Origin: Adiantum capillus-veneris
Taxonomy: Eukaryota; Streptophyta; Polypodiopsida; Polypodiales; Pteridaceae
DNA length: 64,000 nucleotides
Assembly (NCBI GenBank): GCA_014529385.2
Contig: CM043959.1
Location: 54,438,253 to 54,502,252 of the forward strand
Reading direction: 5' to 3'
Part shown: in pieces, positions 42,559 through 52,198 of the stretch
Position numbering within the stretch: the first letter of the stretch is position 1
How the letters are laid out: each line of letters opens with the position of its first letter
The notes under the pieces: model-generated
What the model was told of the DNA's origin: nothing
Seen by the model: only the letters and a program-made list of their open reading frames with translations
Database searches by the model: none
Translations under genes and position numbers: made by a program

Positions 42559-43538
42559 CTAGTATTTTTGGGTGTTTTGCAACCCAATTCTTTTTTTTTT
42601 TTTTAATTTTTTGATTTTCTGGTCCTTTTTTTTTTGACCCAGCTATAGAATAGAACGTATGATAGCTCAAAACGAGCGTCTCGGTCAGAGGGACGTGCCG
42701 TGCTTTACAGCCCTCCGTTTGGTCACTTTATGCCCTCGGAATCCCTAAAACCGTCAATTTCTAGTAGGGAACTAGGCCCAAATTAGAAAGTCTAAGGGTG
42801 CAAGTGGGAAGAGAAGGGAGGAGAGTGGAGGACTTGCCCCACATGCTCTCATTCCCCCTTGAGGGGGTAGGGTATATATATAAGAGTGAGTCTAGTATAT
42901 ATCATAAGATTGAGGCCTGAGGCCTGGGCCTGGGCCTGGGCTGGGCCTGGGGAAATGATCCCGATCCCGATCAGAATTTTAGTGTAGCCCCCCAGTCACT
43001 CACGCTTAAATATTTTCGGTTTTTTTTAAAAAAAAAAAGGCTTCGACCGCGCGCGGTTTCTTGGCCACACACACTGTCAACACCTACCTAGCCTCTCTGT
43101 CAACAGCTCACAAACAGCTCACTGCCTTATCTACCTACTAATAGTGCTGCTAACCACTAACTAATCTACTAACTAATCTGTTAACTGCTTACGGACAGTG
43201 AGCTAACTGTCCACCTACTTACTCTCTCACTACCTTACTGTGCAAAGACTGTGTGCAGCTAAACCTTGACAAGAAACTGTGTACAGACTGTGTGCAAACA
43301 GAAATTGCTAACTGCCTTCCTACTTATTCATTCACTGCAAACAAGCTAACGACTACTAATTGTGCAAAGACTGTGTGCAAACGGAAAACACAACATTATG
43401 CAGAAATCACAGAACTTGCAGACAATACAGAAATTAACAACTTGCAGAAAAACAACTCATTCCTCTTCCTCTTCTTTTCTACTACAAACAACTCATAGGA
43501 GAAGCACAAAGTGCCTTTTGGGCTTGGTGTAGGGCGAT
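42559..43538 (-). other. 5' leader of element G
   Basis: About 1 kb between primer-binding site and gag start. It contains poly-T/poly-A tracts (42592-42604, 43020-43039), a GGGCCT/GGGCTG tandem array (42911-42952), TATATATATAAG near 42872-42883, and CTAACTRNYTRCTTAC-like repeats (43130-43220). No coding frame is recognised. Confidence 0.7.
42911..42952. repeat. GGGCCT tandem array
   Basis: GAGGCCTGAGGCCTGGGCCT-type hexamers repeated about six times within the leader of G. The G runs make it a weak quadruplex candidate. Confidence 0.8.
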
Positions 43539-43556
43539 TCCCCGGCAGCGGCGCCA
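43539..43556 (-). promoter_or_regulatory. Primer-binding site of element G (tRNA-Asp type)
   Basis: The minus strand reads TGGCGCCGCTGCCGGGGA four bases after the LTR end. This is one base from the TGGCGCCGTTGCCGGGGA site known from Athila-type elements, complementary to tRNA-Asp. All other primer-binding sites in the window are of initiator-Met type. Confidence 0.85.
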
Positions 43557-43560
43557 AAAA

Positions 43561-43798
43561 TGTGCGCTCCTTGCCGCACTGTCGAAGCAAGGGCCTTGCC
43601 TAACACTGTGTGCGAGCCATAGACGGCTCCAAGCACACAACTAGCTTAACTAGTAAGCTCAAAAGAGGGCAATGGTGTGTCACTCACCGCTCTATGCTCC
43701 TGCCGTGGAGGATTCCTCGCCGCGAAGAAGAAGGAGACGCCGCTACGTCGCGCTCAACCGTTTCACCGCCGTCGTGCCGCCGCAATGCTCGATCGCAC

Positions 43799-43874
<76 letters not shown>

Positions 43875-44173
43875 AGGTGAAGAAGAAGAAGATGGAGATG
43901 GAGATGGAGCAAGAGCACTCTTCTATTGCACAAATGAGAGAATGAGTGAATTTTAGGTTTAGTTGGCTTTTATATGAGCTCACCCCATTCACACTTGGGC
44001 GCCCATGCTTAGCCAACTAATCCCTTGAATGTCCCAGTTAGAGTGCGCCTCTCATCGGCGATCACTCTTACCCTTTTCCTATTGGTCCGACAAGCCCGGT
44101 ACCTGACTCTACCAAATACATAATACACGTCCGCCGTAGGTGATGGGGTGTCCGTGAGCCGTGAGGGTTAACA
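43561..44173 (-). repeat. 5' LTR of element G
   Basis: 613 bases, TGTGCGCTCC to GGTTAACA on the plus strand, near-identical to 30276-30868. A minus-strand TATA-like CATATAAAAGCC near 43966-43979 is the likely promoter of the element. Confidence 0.95.
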
Positions 44174-44178
44174 GTTGT

Positions 44179-44250
44179 CGCCAGGCTGATCTGCAGGGGC
44201 TGATCTGCACTTGATAAAAAACGATGGCTGGATCTTTGGTGGCTGAAAAC
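44179..44250 (-). repeat. 3' LTR of element F, inner piece
   Basis: It continues from 30275 across G (GTTGT duplicated). The border with the leader is approximate, placed where the sequence becomes CTGTCACTCTTCAATAACACG, which matches the element E leader. Confidence 0.6.
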
Positions 44251-44374
44251 CTGTCACTCTTCAATAACACGATTAGGAATCAACACTCCTAAGTGGACTT
44301 GGGTTACGTGCGACCGTAACAAGCAAAAGAAATTCTTGTGGTTCTTTCCTTGATTGATATAGAACATTGCCAAA

Positions 44375-44387
44375 GCTCTGATACCAA
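44375..44387 (-). promoter_or_regulatory. Primer-binding site of element F
   Basis: The minus strand reads TTGGTATCAGAGC right after the LTR end TTACA. Exact initiator-Met type. Confidence 0.88.
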
Positions 44388-44985
44388 TGTAAGGTGCAGC
44401 AAAGGTGAATGTTGAACTTTGCTCAAGATGAGTGCTCCGAACTGTGCTCAAGGGTTCCTTTTACTTACGGAAGGGAGAGCCTTCCGTCCTTTAGTGAGAG
44501 AGTGCAAATGATCACAAACAAGTGGGTAAACACTGTGCATGAAGGTGCCGAGACTGAGAGATAGAGAGAGAAGAATACGACACCAGAAAAGATGTCAAAC
44601 CCTCCTCCGAAGGCCACACTCTCTATGGCGAGAGCGGTCTACTATTGATTGCACAAATCTCTACAATGGTCTGAATGCAATGGTCTTGCCGACGATGTCG
44701 ACAACGATGAGACGGGCTGAAATCTGAAAACGCTAGGGGCTGAAATCTGCATAGTTGCTATCTATTGAATTCTGACTCTATGTCAGTGACAATGACGCGA
44801 CGACGATGCACTGAAAACGCAGATGCTGAAATCTGTGAATTGTGGGCTGAATCTGCAAACGTTGGCTGATCTAACCGTGCGGCGAGGAACTGCTGTGGGA
44901 AGGTGAGATCTGCGAGGTTTGGGGGCTGTTCTGCGGTGTCTGTATGTTGAAAACTGAAAACGCTGAATCTGCGAGGTTTGGTGGC
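44388..44985 (-). repeat. 5' LTR of element F (shortened)
   Basis: Starts TGTAAGGTGCAGC and matches 29598 onward until about 44970. The other copy is roughly 150 bases longer, so this LTR has an internal or terminal deletion next to D sequence. Confidence 0.75.
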
Positions 44986-45423
44986 AACTCGCCTGGCACG
45001 CCCTCAGAAAAGCAATCGGCATGAGTGTGGAGAAGTTCTTGGCGATTTTTTCTAGATCAGACATATTTGTCTTATGATCATCATTCAACTCTTTCAAAAA
45101 GATCGAGTAAACAAACAGACTGGATTTCATTAATTTTGAAACGCCCGAAGCCGATACAATAGGGACAGACTCGCCCTTAAGTTTCACATCAAGTACAATG
45201 GTTCGGCCCTTTCCAATAGTCAATGTCGCTTTCTTCGCCCGATAATCGACCACGGTGTTGGTCTTATGGTACCAAGGGACTCCCAGGAGAACATCACAAC
45301 CTTCCAAGGGCATTATCTAGAAGTTTTCGTGCCCCAAATACCCCTGACAATGCAATCCAAGTTTGCCAATGACAAGTGTAATGGCCACGTCCCTACCGAA
45401 ATGAAGTTGGCCTTGGCTCCTCC
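44986..45423 (-). pseudogene. Protease C-terminal part and linker of element D
   Basis: In minus-strand order: GGAKANFIS, then GRDVAITLVIGKLGLHCQGY, then GCDVLLGVPWYHKTNTVVDY, the (V/I)LLG motif of the protease second half, then a linker to RAFLRACQA-type sequence at the F border. A frameshift and a stop occur near 45315. The catalytic triplet region lies across solo LTR H1. Confidence 0.8.
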
Positions 45424-46911
45424 TGTCACAAATGGGAGCGCATAACAATATAAAATATACTCAGATAAATAGAATTTATCTCTTATTATTGAAGCCAAAT
45501 GATATAGAGAGAAATAGATAGAGAGAGAGAGAGAGTGAGAAGATCGACACAGTATTGGGGACCAGAAGATGGGCTGGTCCCCCCCCTTAAAGAGAATTCT
45601 TTATTAGGGAGAATCTTTTTACAAGCACAAGAACCGAAGAAAACCCCTCCGTTCTAAATCTCTGACTCGATGGTCGTTCCTTCCCGTAAGGGAAATCCGA
45701 GAGACAAACTCTCAATCCTTTTTCCGTCTGTACTCGGAGTTGAGACTCCGCAGACAATTTCCGAATTCCGTTTCCGGAATTCCCAAGTGTAGGCCGAAGC
45801 CTTCTCGCTTCTCCTTCGCGATGAAGTACACGCAAACACACACGCAAACACACGACAACAATTCGTATGGCGAATCCACAATAGGTACTTGTCGCTCTTG
45901 CGCGAGAAAAGCGACTTCCGTGCTTCGTAGTCTCGCGATCTCTCGCGTCTTCTGGCGGCAGAGTCTTCTCTTGCTGGCGTTGGCAACCTCCCTTCGGTGA
46001 GGGCATGTGGTGCTTTTATAGCTCCTTCACCACGGCAGGAATAGCTGCTCGCGGAGAGATCGCGGCCGTTTTTTTTTTTTTTTTTTTTTGTGTTCTACCC
46101 GAAATAGAGAGAGAGAATTCGCTGGCTGGTTTTGTTGCTTTATTTTCTAAGTGGCTGCCTACTTATTAAGTGGACGGCCGGCATATTTTTAAAATTGGTA
46201 TGAACGTGCCCAAAAACTCAATAAAACCTTATAAGTTAAAATCAATGCTTTCACAGCACTTCCCAGGCGTCCCTGGATGCAACCACATGCACGAATGCAA
46301 TGCAAACATAGATTCCTCGCGGGAAAGCGTTTGCTCTTCTCGGAAAACTCGTTCAAATTTTCCGCTTTTTAAGAAAAACTTCTTAGAACCCATCTTTATT
46401 CTTGTGCTTGCGTCTTTACGCGTATTCCTCTTTCCAGTTCGGATTTCCTCTCGACTATGGATATCCCCTTTCCGATGCACCCGTCACCCACCTTGTGACG
46501 CATCAAGAATACCCATCACCTAGTCCTTTCCTACCGAACTTACGATACAATCCCCTTCACGATGCTCTGTCACCCATCCTATGACGCATCAGAGATGTCC
46601 ATTCCCAGACGGTAGGATACTTCTTCCCGATGCTCCTTGTCACCCATCCGATGTGACGCATAAGAAGTACCCGTCCTTGGTGGCCTTACAGATATTCCCG
46701 TTCACAGTGCTATCGTCATTACTTTGAATGACGCACTAGGAATACTCTGTACTCGGATGTCTCCAGTGAGAAAAACCCTCTCACTTAAAATTCCAATAAT
46801 TCATTTAGAATTTTTTTTCCTTGATGTTCCAAGTGAGAAAACCCTCTCACTTATAAATCCAATAATTCATTTAGAGTTATTTTTCTGTCAGATAAAGCCA
46901 ATTTAGCAACA
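45424..46911 (-). mobile_element. Solo LTR H1 (minus orientation)
   Basis: 1,488 bases flanked by CCTCC at 45419-45423 and 46912-46916. In its own orientation it starts TGTTGCTAAATTGG and ends TTTGTGACA, the same termini as H2 at 57211-59198. A TATA-like CTATAAAAGC lies near 46012-46024 (minus). Open frames inside it (for example 45587-46006) have no recognisable domain. It interrupts the D protease right at the catalytic motif. Confidence 0.9.
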
Positions 46912-47006
46912 CCTCCATCAAAGAAAATCAAGGCTTCTTGATCTTTCACTTTGCCCCAAGCTCGGCAAAGTTCTGTACTCTCATCAATCGTGCTTGGGTC
47001 AGTACC
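46912..47006 (-). pseudogene. Protease N-terminal piece of element D
   Basis: Reads STELCRAWGKVKDQEALIFFDGG. The catalytic triplet is DGG rather than DTG/DSG. The corresponding part of element N reads ELCRAYSKVNGLKALIFF. It lies between solo LTRs H1 and J. Confidence 0.8.
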
Positions 47007-47552
47007 TGTAACAGACTTGGACAATCCAAGTCAAGAATCAACCGCGACAGCACCAAATAACCACTTCAAAACAATTCACAGATCACAATAGATTTGCACT
47101 GGCCCGGCGGAGTTCCGTGCCTAGAGATATTGGCCCCAAAGACTGGCGCCCTTTTTGGTATTTCTTTTTATATTAGTCCATCATCAAAGTACAAGAGAGC
47201 GGTTAGGGTTTCACTCTCAGACTCTGCGTCCAGATGCCTTGAGAAGTGAGGCCCTCACCACTAATTTAAAGGTTACAAGGGATGCCCAAAAGCAGAGTCC
47301 CAAAAGCTTTTAAAATCAAAAGCATCAGTTCTCCCTCTCTCTTAGAGAGTCTTTTCTCTTTTTTTTATAAAAAAAAGCAAAAGCAAAATTCGCGTCGCTC
47401 ATCATTTTCCAATTTTTTTTTTAAATTTAATATTCCGCCTCCGCGATTTCCGGAATTTAGGGTTTTTGGCAAAAATTAGGGTTTGCAGGAATTTTAGGGT
47501 TTTTGGCAGAAATTAGGGTTTCTGCTGTCCGCCACGTCATCACTTTGTGACA
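47007..47552 (-). mobile_element. Solo LTR J (C/D family, minus orientation)
   Basis: 546 bases, TGTAACAGAC to TTTGTGACA on the plus strand, flanked by GTACC at 47002-47006 and 47553-47557. Same family as the LTRs of C and D. It contains telomere-like TTAGGGTTT words near 47455-47525. Confidence 0.92.
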
Positions 47553-48694
47553 GTACCCATGCAATTTGGAACCAGTCTTGCTTTCATCTTGCCTTTTCAT
47601 CCACGTTTCTCAGCTGCTTTCGAACTCTCTGGCCTTTCTTCATCTTGTTCTTTCTGTGTCTTTTTAGGGCACTTCGTGGAGATGTGCCCAGGTTCCCCGC
47701 ATGTAAAACACTTCCCCTCTTTGATGTAGTTGGCTCTCTCCCGAAGAGTGAGCCGGGGTCGTGCATCCTTATCTTTCTGATCTTGGGGGCTCTTTTTTTT
47801 TGTCTACTTTGATTTTTAGAAGTCTGTACTGTTTTCTGCGTCATGATCTCATCTGTGGGGTAAGTCAAACCGCCTGAGTGTATGGCAAAGCCTTGTTTCA
47901 CATGACTCATCAGTTCTTGAATAGAATCTAACTTTTGTTCTAAGCAGTGATCTCGGATCTCTGTAGGAAGTCCGCAGCCAAACTGCTCAATCTGTTTTTT
48001 AAACGAGATCTTCTTAAATGAAGAAGCGGGTAGAAAAAAGCTCCAAAATCTCTCGCAATATGTGTCCAAAGTATCTTTCTTGGTCATTCGGAGATGGTTC
48101 CAAGTAGTTCGTATGTCGCGTTCGTACTCTCGAGTCAACCAAGAAGAAATAAAAAGCCTCTTAAATTTCAGCCATTTAACTGGTGCTTTCTTGTTCAATA
48201 GAAGAGTGGACCACCATGTCTGAGCATTTCCCTTGAAGTAAGAAGTAGCACTCCAAGAGAGTGGACCACCATGTCCGAGCATTTCCCTTGAAGTAAGAAG
48301 TAGCGCTCCAAATCTTGGAGTGCTCTGAGTAATGCCCTCCAGAGAAAGCTATATCAAACTGCTGTATGAAGGCCAAAGCCCTCGAAGCATCTCGGAATCC
48401 AGAAAGTGTCAAATTTAATTGACTGTCCATCTTCTTTAAATTCTTGAACTTTCTTGCTTTTATCCTCCAGAAAGTCATACTGGTTGGCTTTATAGAAATT
48501 CTTCTTCTTTACATAAAATATGTGATCATCGAAGTCCGAATTATCTGAAGACGAGTCCTCTGTAGGACTGTCAGAAACTGGGTGAAACTTAGGCTTCTTT
48601 GCCTTTTTCTTGCCCTTTTCGAAGCTTTGCTTTTTGTTTTGCTTTTTCTCTTTCCTGTCTTCTTCGCTCGAGTCAGAAGAGCTAGAAGAACTGT
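47553..48694 (-). pseudogene. Gag of element D
   Basis: Read downward: a Ser/Asp/Glu-rich segment (SSDSSEEDRKEKK near 48690), KKNFYKANQYDFLEDKSKKV, then gag domain text YFKGNA-TWWSTLL, FISSWLTREYERDI, LRMTKKDTLDTYCERFW and CGLPTEIRDHCLEQ. Near 47705-47660 follows a zinc knuckle region CFTCGEPGHIST-C. A 55-base tandem duplication (48204-48313) breaks the frame. Its N-terminus and the leader are missing, because LTR sequence is joined directly at about 48694. Confidence 0.85.
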
Positions 48695-48839
48695 CAGCCA
48701 CGTCAGCAGCTCGCTTTTCTTGTCGCAAATGGCGCCGCAAATCACGGGTTCGTACACTGTTGCACGTGGCAATGCCGCCAGCCAGGTAGGTTGTGTGTGT
48801 ATGCCACCGAAGGGCTAGCCACGTCACCAGTTTGTGACA
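48695..48839 (-). repeat. 5' LTR remnant of element D
   Basis: It matches the first 145 bases (U3 side) of the D 3' LTR, including CGCAAATGGCGCCGCAAATC and CCACGTCACCAGTTTGTGACA. R, U5, primer-binding site and gag start are deleted. Confidence 0.85.
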
Positions 48840-48844
48840 CCTTT

Positions 48845-49040
48845 TATTTTTCCTTGAAGAGAGGGAATGAGAGAGTGCGGTAGAGATGTGTAGAGGGAGA
48901 GTGAAAGAGAGAGAGGAGGAGAATGACACCTGATGGGGGACCAACCAACCCTTTGAAGGGCCCCCCACACCGATGCTGATGTGGTATTTGCTTTTGATTG
49001 CATAAATGGAATGTACACACATGCAATACCTCAAGTGCAG
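48845..49040 (-). repeat. LTR L, second piece (between D and K)
   Basis: It continues LTR L after D. GAGAGAGGGAATGAGAGAGTGCGG and the CCAACCCTTTGAAGGGCCCC block resemble the GAGAGAG...CCCTCCTCCGAAGGCCCC order in LTRs E and F. It ends at TGCAG, the left TSD of K. Confidence 0.55.
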
Positions 49041-49793
49041 TGTCACAAGACGGGCACCACGTGCCAATAGAAAAGAACAGACTGAACAAACTTTTAGCAC
49101 TTCAATAACAACTGAACTGAAAGAGAGAGAGACGACACGCGACACGGAGTGGCGGAATTCCACCCTAGAGAGTATTGGCTTCAAACCTTGGCGTCCCTTT
49201 CGGTATTTCTGTATATTATTGCCGATTCACAAAGTACAACAGTCGAGGAGCAGCGCTAAAAAGTGCCAGAGAGGGCCCCCAAGGCTCATATTTAAAGGCC
49301 TAAAGCCTAAAAGCATCAAATATGAAAAGCTGACCCCAAAAAATCACTTTCCTAAAATTTCGGGATTTCCCTAAAAATCCGCCGCGAATTCCGGGACGTC
49401 CGTACAGGTGCCACATCATCATATTTTGATGTGCAAAGTCTTTTGAGTGTGTTCTGCTTTATTTTTAATGCCTTTATGTCACTTGGGGCCCCATCGAACG
49501 GGGTTCCCATAAGTTGGTAGGACTTCTTCTGATGCTTGTTCTTCTTGGGGTTTCTAGAATTAGGGTTTGTAGGTTTTAGGGTTAGGATTTCTAGAATTAG
49601 GGTTTGCAAGTTTTAGGGTTAGGGTTTTCAAAATTAGGGTTTGCAAGTTTTAGGGTTAGGGTTTTCAAAATTAGGGTTTCAACAGTTAGGGTTTTTGGCA
49701 GAAATTAGGGTTTGGGTTTTTGCTCTCGAGAAGCCACATCATCTGTAAGTTGGCTCCATTCTTTAGGCTTTGACACGTCAGTAGTTTATTATA
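49041..49793 (-). repeat. 3' LTR of element K
   Basis: Plus strand TGTCACAAGACGGGC. Its other end has decayed to TTTATTATA (TTTGTTACA in the partner). It includes a run of TTAGGGTTT words (49550-49715). Confidence 0.88.
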
Positions 49794-49805
49794 TCTCCCC
49801 TTCTT
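49794..49805 (-). promoter_or_regulatory. Polypurine tract of element K
   Basis: The minus strand reads AAGAAGGGGAGA directly before the LTR start. Confidence 0.8.
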
Positions 49806-49900
49806 GAAAGAGAGTAATCGTCTGCGATTACAGCATATCTGCAAAACAACTCAAGTTAGCTCAAAAATTTCCGAGGGACATTCCGAGGGACAATCAGTTT

Positions 49901-50103
49901 GCTCTTTTTATTAAGGAGTTAGCTTCTCCTTTCTGCTCTTTTGATCAAGGAGTTAGCTTCTCCTTTCTGCTCTTTTGATCAAGGAGTTAGCTGCTCCTAT
50001 CGGCTGTTTTGATCAAGGAGTTAGCTTCTCCTTTTTGCTGTTTTGATCAAGGAGTTAGCTTCTCCTTTCTGCTCTTTTGATCGAGGAGTTAGCTTCTCCT
50101 TTC
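49901..50103. repeat. 34-bp minisatellite, six copies, in element K
   Basis: The unit is GCTCTTTTGATCAAGGAGTT followed by AGCTTCTCCTTTCT. Successive copies differ at one to four positions. GGAGTTAGCTTCTCC within each unit is itself a short inverted repeat. Confidence 0.9.
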
Positions 50104-50420
50104 GCCCAGATCGGAACTCTTGATATTCCGGCGTAGTAAAAGTAGCCATCACACCAAGACCGTACTGATCTTCCATGGGTGTCTTGATGCACTAAAATTA
50201 CATACCCAGGCAATCTCATCCAATTAGAAATATTCAGTAATTGGCACATCACAATGCAACACAAATGCTTACATATGCATGTTACAAGACATAACAAACA
50301 GCGCCGTTGAGCACTCCCCCAAGACAAACGGTCTGCTGTGTGAAGCTACTCAACGACTACCTCGTCACTCCCCCCGCAAATAACCTAAAAAGGTCCGGGC
50401 CATGAGCTCAGAGGACTGTA

Positions 50421-50632
50421 CAACCAAACGCTCCCCAGACCGCAGTCTGCGTCGCTTGGAGGTTCAAGCATACAACCAAACGCTCCCTAGGCATCGGCCT
50501 GCGTCGTTTGGAGGTTTTCTAGCATACAATGAAACGCTCCCCAGGCATCGGCCTGCGTCGTTCCGAGGTTTTCAAACATACAACGAAACGCTCCCCAGGC
50601 ATCGGCCTGCGTCGTTCCGAGGTTCAAACAAT
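50421..50632. repeat. 52-54-bp minisatellite, four copies, in element K
   Basis: Each unit starts CAAYGAAACGCTCCCCAGGC, continues through GCCTGCGTCGTT and ends GAGGTT plus spacer. The plus strand stays open across all four copies, giving a repeated NETLPRHRPASFRG-like peptide, but the unit lies in reverse of the element's coding strand and is not likely to be coding. Confidence 0.9.
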
Positions 50633-50899
50633 ACCAAAACATTATTTCTCACTTCTCCACCCGAGAGTAAAATCACCAATCATTGAAACCAGTATCAAAC
50701 CAGAGTCAAACAATTCAAATCGGCACCAAAACAGGTTCAAAACAGATACCATCCATTTCAAACAAATTCCAAACAAGATCACCAAACAAGATCAAACAGA
50801 ACTCAAACTTAAAAAGCAATCTTGACATCAGTCGAGCTCGAAAAGTCGATTGACTTTCCATCCTAAAAAAAAAACCTGCATCAAAAATTAGGGCTAGGT

Positions 50900-51330
50900 T
50901 TCTTCCATAGGGTTGTAGCCGAGCACGGCATGGTCCGTCAGCTCTTGGACAAATAGTGTTGCTTTGGCGGCGATGGTAGTCCCAAGATAGCAATTGCACT
51001 AAATCTCCAAGGTCATCTGCTCGTGAAGAGACATCTACTGAGAGATTTCAAGATATTATCTTCTAGGGTTTCCATGGCAAGCATTTCAGGATACCCCACT
51101 CTACCAGAAGTTGCACTCCGAAGGAAGATATCAGAAACCATATAACTTCGGACAATTTTTTTTTCTTGAAAGCTTGCCAAGTACTTGGAGTATGCTGCTT
51201 GGTAGCTGTAGACATCAACATCTGCATGGCACTGCTTTTGAGAAAAACAGTGACTCGAAACAAATCTGGATCCTTCTCTTGCAAGTGATCTTAATTGGCT
51301 TATGCCCTGTAAGACATGAGCGATGAAGAC
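50900..51330 (-). pseudogene. Gag fragment of element K
   Basis: Across two frames it reads TPSTWQAFKKK, then RSYMVSD and AMETLEDN. This parallels APRTWQAFKTIF, CRYMTYL and ATETMDDYNQRFL in the gag of element N (56890-57050). No complete domain, protease or RT remains. Confidence 0.65.
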
Positions 51331-51458
51331 GAGAGCGCGCCCGATGTGCGATGAAGTAAGGGTGGGAGTGGCTGATACCTCAAAATATAATTCAATTCCA
51401 ATAGCTCTGTCTGCTCTTTTGTAGGACCGATATGCTTTCAGAAAAGCACACGCCTGAT

Positions 51459-51470
51459 GCTCTGATACCA
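51459..51470 (-). promoter_or_regulatory. Primer-binding site of element K
   Basis: The minus strand reads TGGTATCAGAGC one base after the LTR end TTGTGACA. Confidence 0.9.
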
Positions 51471-51471
51471 C

Positions 51472-52193
51472 TGTCACAAGACGGGCACCACGTGCCAATA
51501 GAAAAGAACAGACTGAACAAACTTTTAGCACTTCAATAACAACTGAACTAATAGAGAGAGAGACGATATGCGACACGGAGTGGCGGAATTCCACCCCAGA
51601 GAGTATTGGCCCCAAACCTTGGTGCCCCTTTTGGTATTTCTTTATATTACTGCCGATTCACAAAGTACAACAGCCGAGGAGCACCTGCTCTGCTAAAAAG
51701 TGCCAGAGAGGGCCCCAAGGCTCATATTTAAAGGCCCAAAGCCTAAAAGCATCAAATATGAAAAGCCGACCCCAAAAAATCACTTTCCTAAAATTTCAGG
51801 ATTTCCCTAAAAATTCGCCGCAAATTCTAGGACGTCCGTACAGGTGCCACATCATCATATTTTGATGTGCAAAGTCTTTTGAGTGTGTTCTGTTTTATTT
51901 TTAATGCCTTTGTCACTTGGGGCCCCATTGGACGGGGTCCCCATAAGTTGGTAGGACTTCTTCTTCTGTTGCTTGTTCTTCTTAGGGTCTCTAGAATTAG
52001 GGTTTGCAAGTTTTAGGGTTAGGGTTTTCAAAATTAGGGTTTGCAAGTTTTAGGGTTAGGGTTTCTAAAATTAGGGTTTCAACAGTTAGGGTTTTTGGCA
52101 GAAATTAGGGTTAGGGTTTTTGCTCTCGAGCAGCCACATCATCTGTAAGTTGGCTCCATTCTTTAGGCTTTGACACGTTTGCAGTTTGTTACA
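51472..52193 (-). repeat. 5' LTR of element K
   Basis: 722 bases, TGTCACAAGA to TTTGTTACA on the plus strand, matching 49041-49793. A small deletion lies in the TTAGGG-rich section (51985-52110). Confidence 0.9.
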
Positions 52194-52198
52194 TGTAG

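Larger units (their letters stand above)
30276..44173 (-). mobile_element. Large Ty3/gypsy element G, near-intact, with extra 3' ORFs
   Basis: 13,898 bases bounded by 593- and 613-base LTRs and a perfect TSD GTTGT (30271-30275 and 44174-44178). Order on the minus strand: LTR, tRNA-Asp-type primer-binding site, 1 kb leader, gag-protease-RT-RNase H-integrase in one frame (42558-34240), a same-frame second protease-like ORF (34239-32920), a small ORF (32674-32324), 1.4 kb non-coding, polypurine tract, LTR. By eye the LTRs differ at about six bases outside the microsatellite, so it is a recent insertion. By RT type and primer it is closest to the Athila/Tat side of Ty3/gypsy, but it has no second RNase H. 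Confidence 0.92.
29598..44985 (-). mobile_element. LTR element F reduced to LTR-leader-LTR, carrying G
   Basis: LTR copies are 29598-30275 plus 44179-about 44250, and 44388-about 44985. Between them only about 125 bases of leader with a primer-binding site remain. The leader matches that of element E (28090-28227), so the families are close. D sequence borders both sides. Left flank ATGAT has no clean partner on the right. Element G inserted within the left LTR. Confidence 0.75.
15591..48839 (-). mobile_element. Chromovirus-type Ty3/gypsy element D, carrying nested insertions C, E, F(+G), H1 and J
   Basis: TSD CCTTT occurs at 15586-15590 and 48840-48844. In element order (right to left) D has a 5' LTR remnant (48695-48839), gag (47553-48694), protease pieces (46912-47006, 44986-45423), the RT N-terminus (29363-29597), RT-RNase H-integrase (21966-24281), chromodomain end (16590-16874), polypurine tract and 3' LTR (15591-16136). 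Only about 6.3 kb of the 33 kb span is D itself. Many frameshifts and stops make it inactive. Confidence 0.88.
49041..52193 (-). mobile_element. Non-autonomous LTR element K (N family)
   Basis: LTRs 49041-49793 and 51472-52193, flanked by TGCAG (49036-49040) and TGTAG (52194-52198). The primer-binding site and polypurine tract are in place, but the 1.68 kb interior has only a gag fragment and two minisatellites. Its LTRs are the reverse complement of the element N LTRs. Confidence 0.88.

Noticed and set aside
45587..46006. 139-codon minus-strand frame in solo LTR H1
   Set aside because: Inside an LTR, not conserved as a frame in H2, and no domain.
49893..50640. CRISPR-like array
   Set aside because: The repeats are directly tandem without unique spacers, and the context is a plant retrotransposon. 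It is a minisatellite.
50402..50686. Plus-strand open frame with repeated NETLPRHRPASFRG peptide
   Set aside because: It is produced by the 52-54-base minisatellite whose unit length keeps the frame in places. It is antisense to the element, with no start context or conserved domain.
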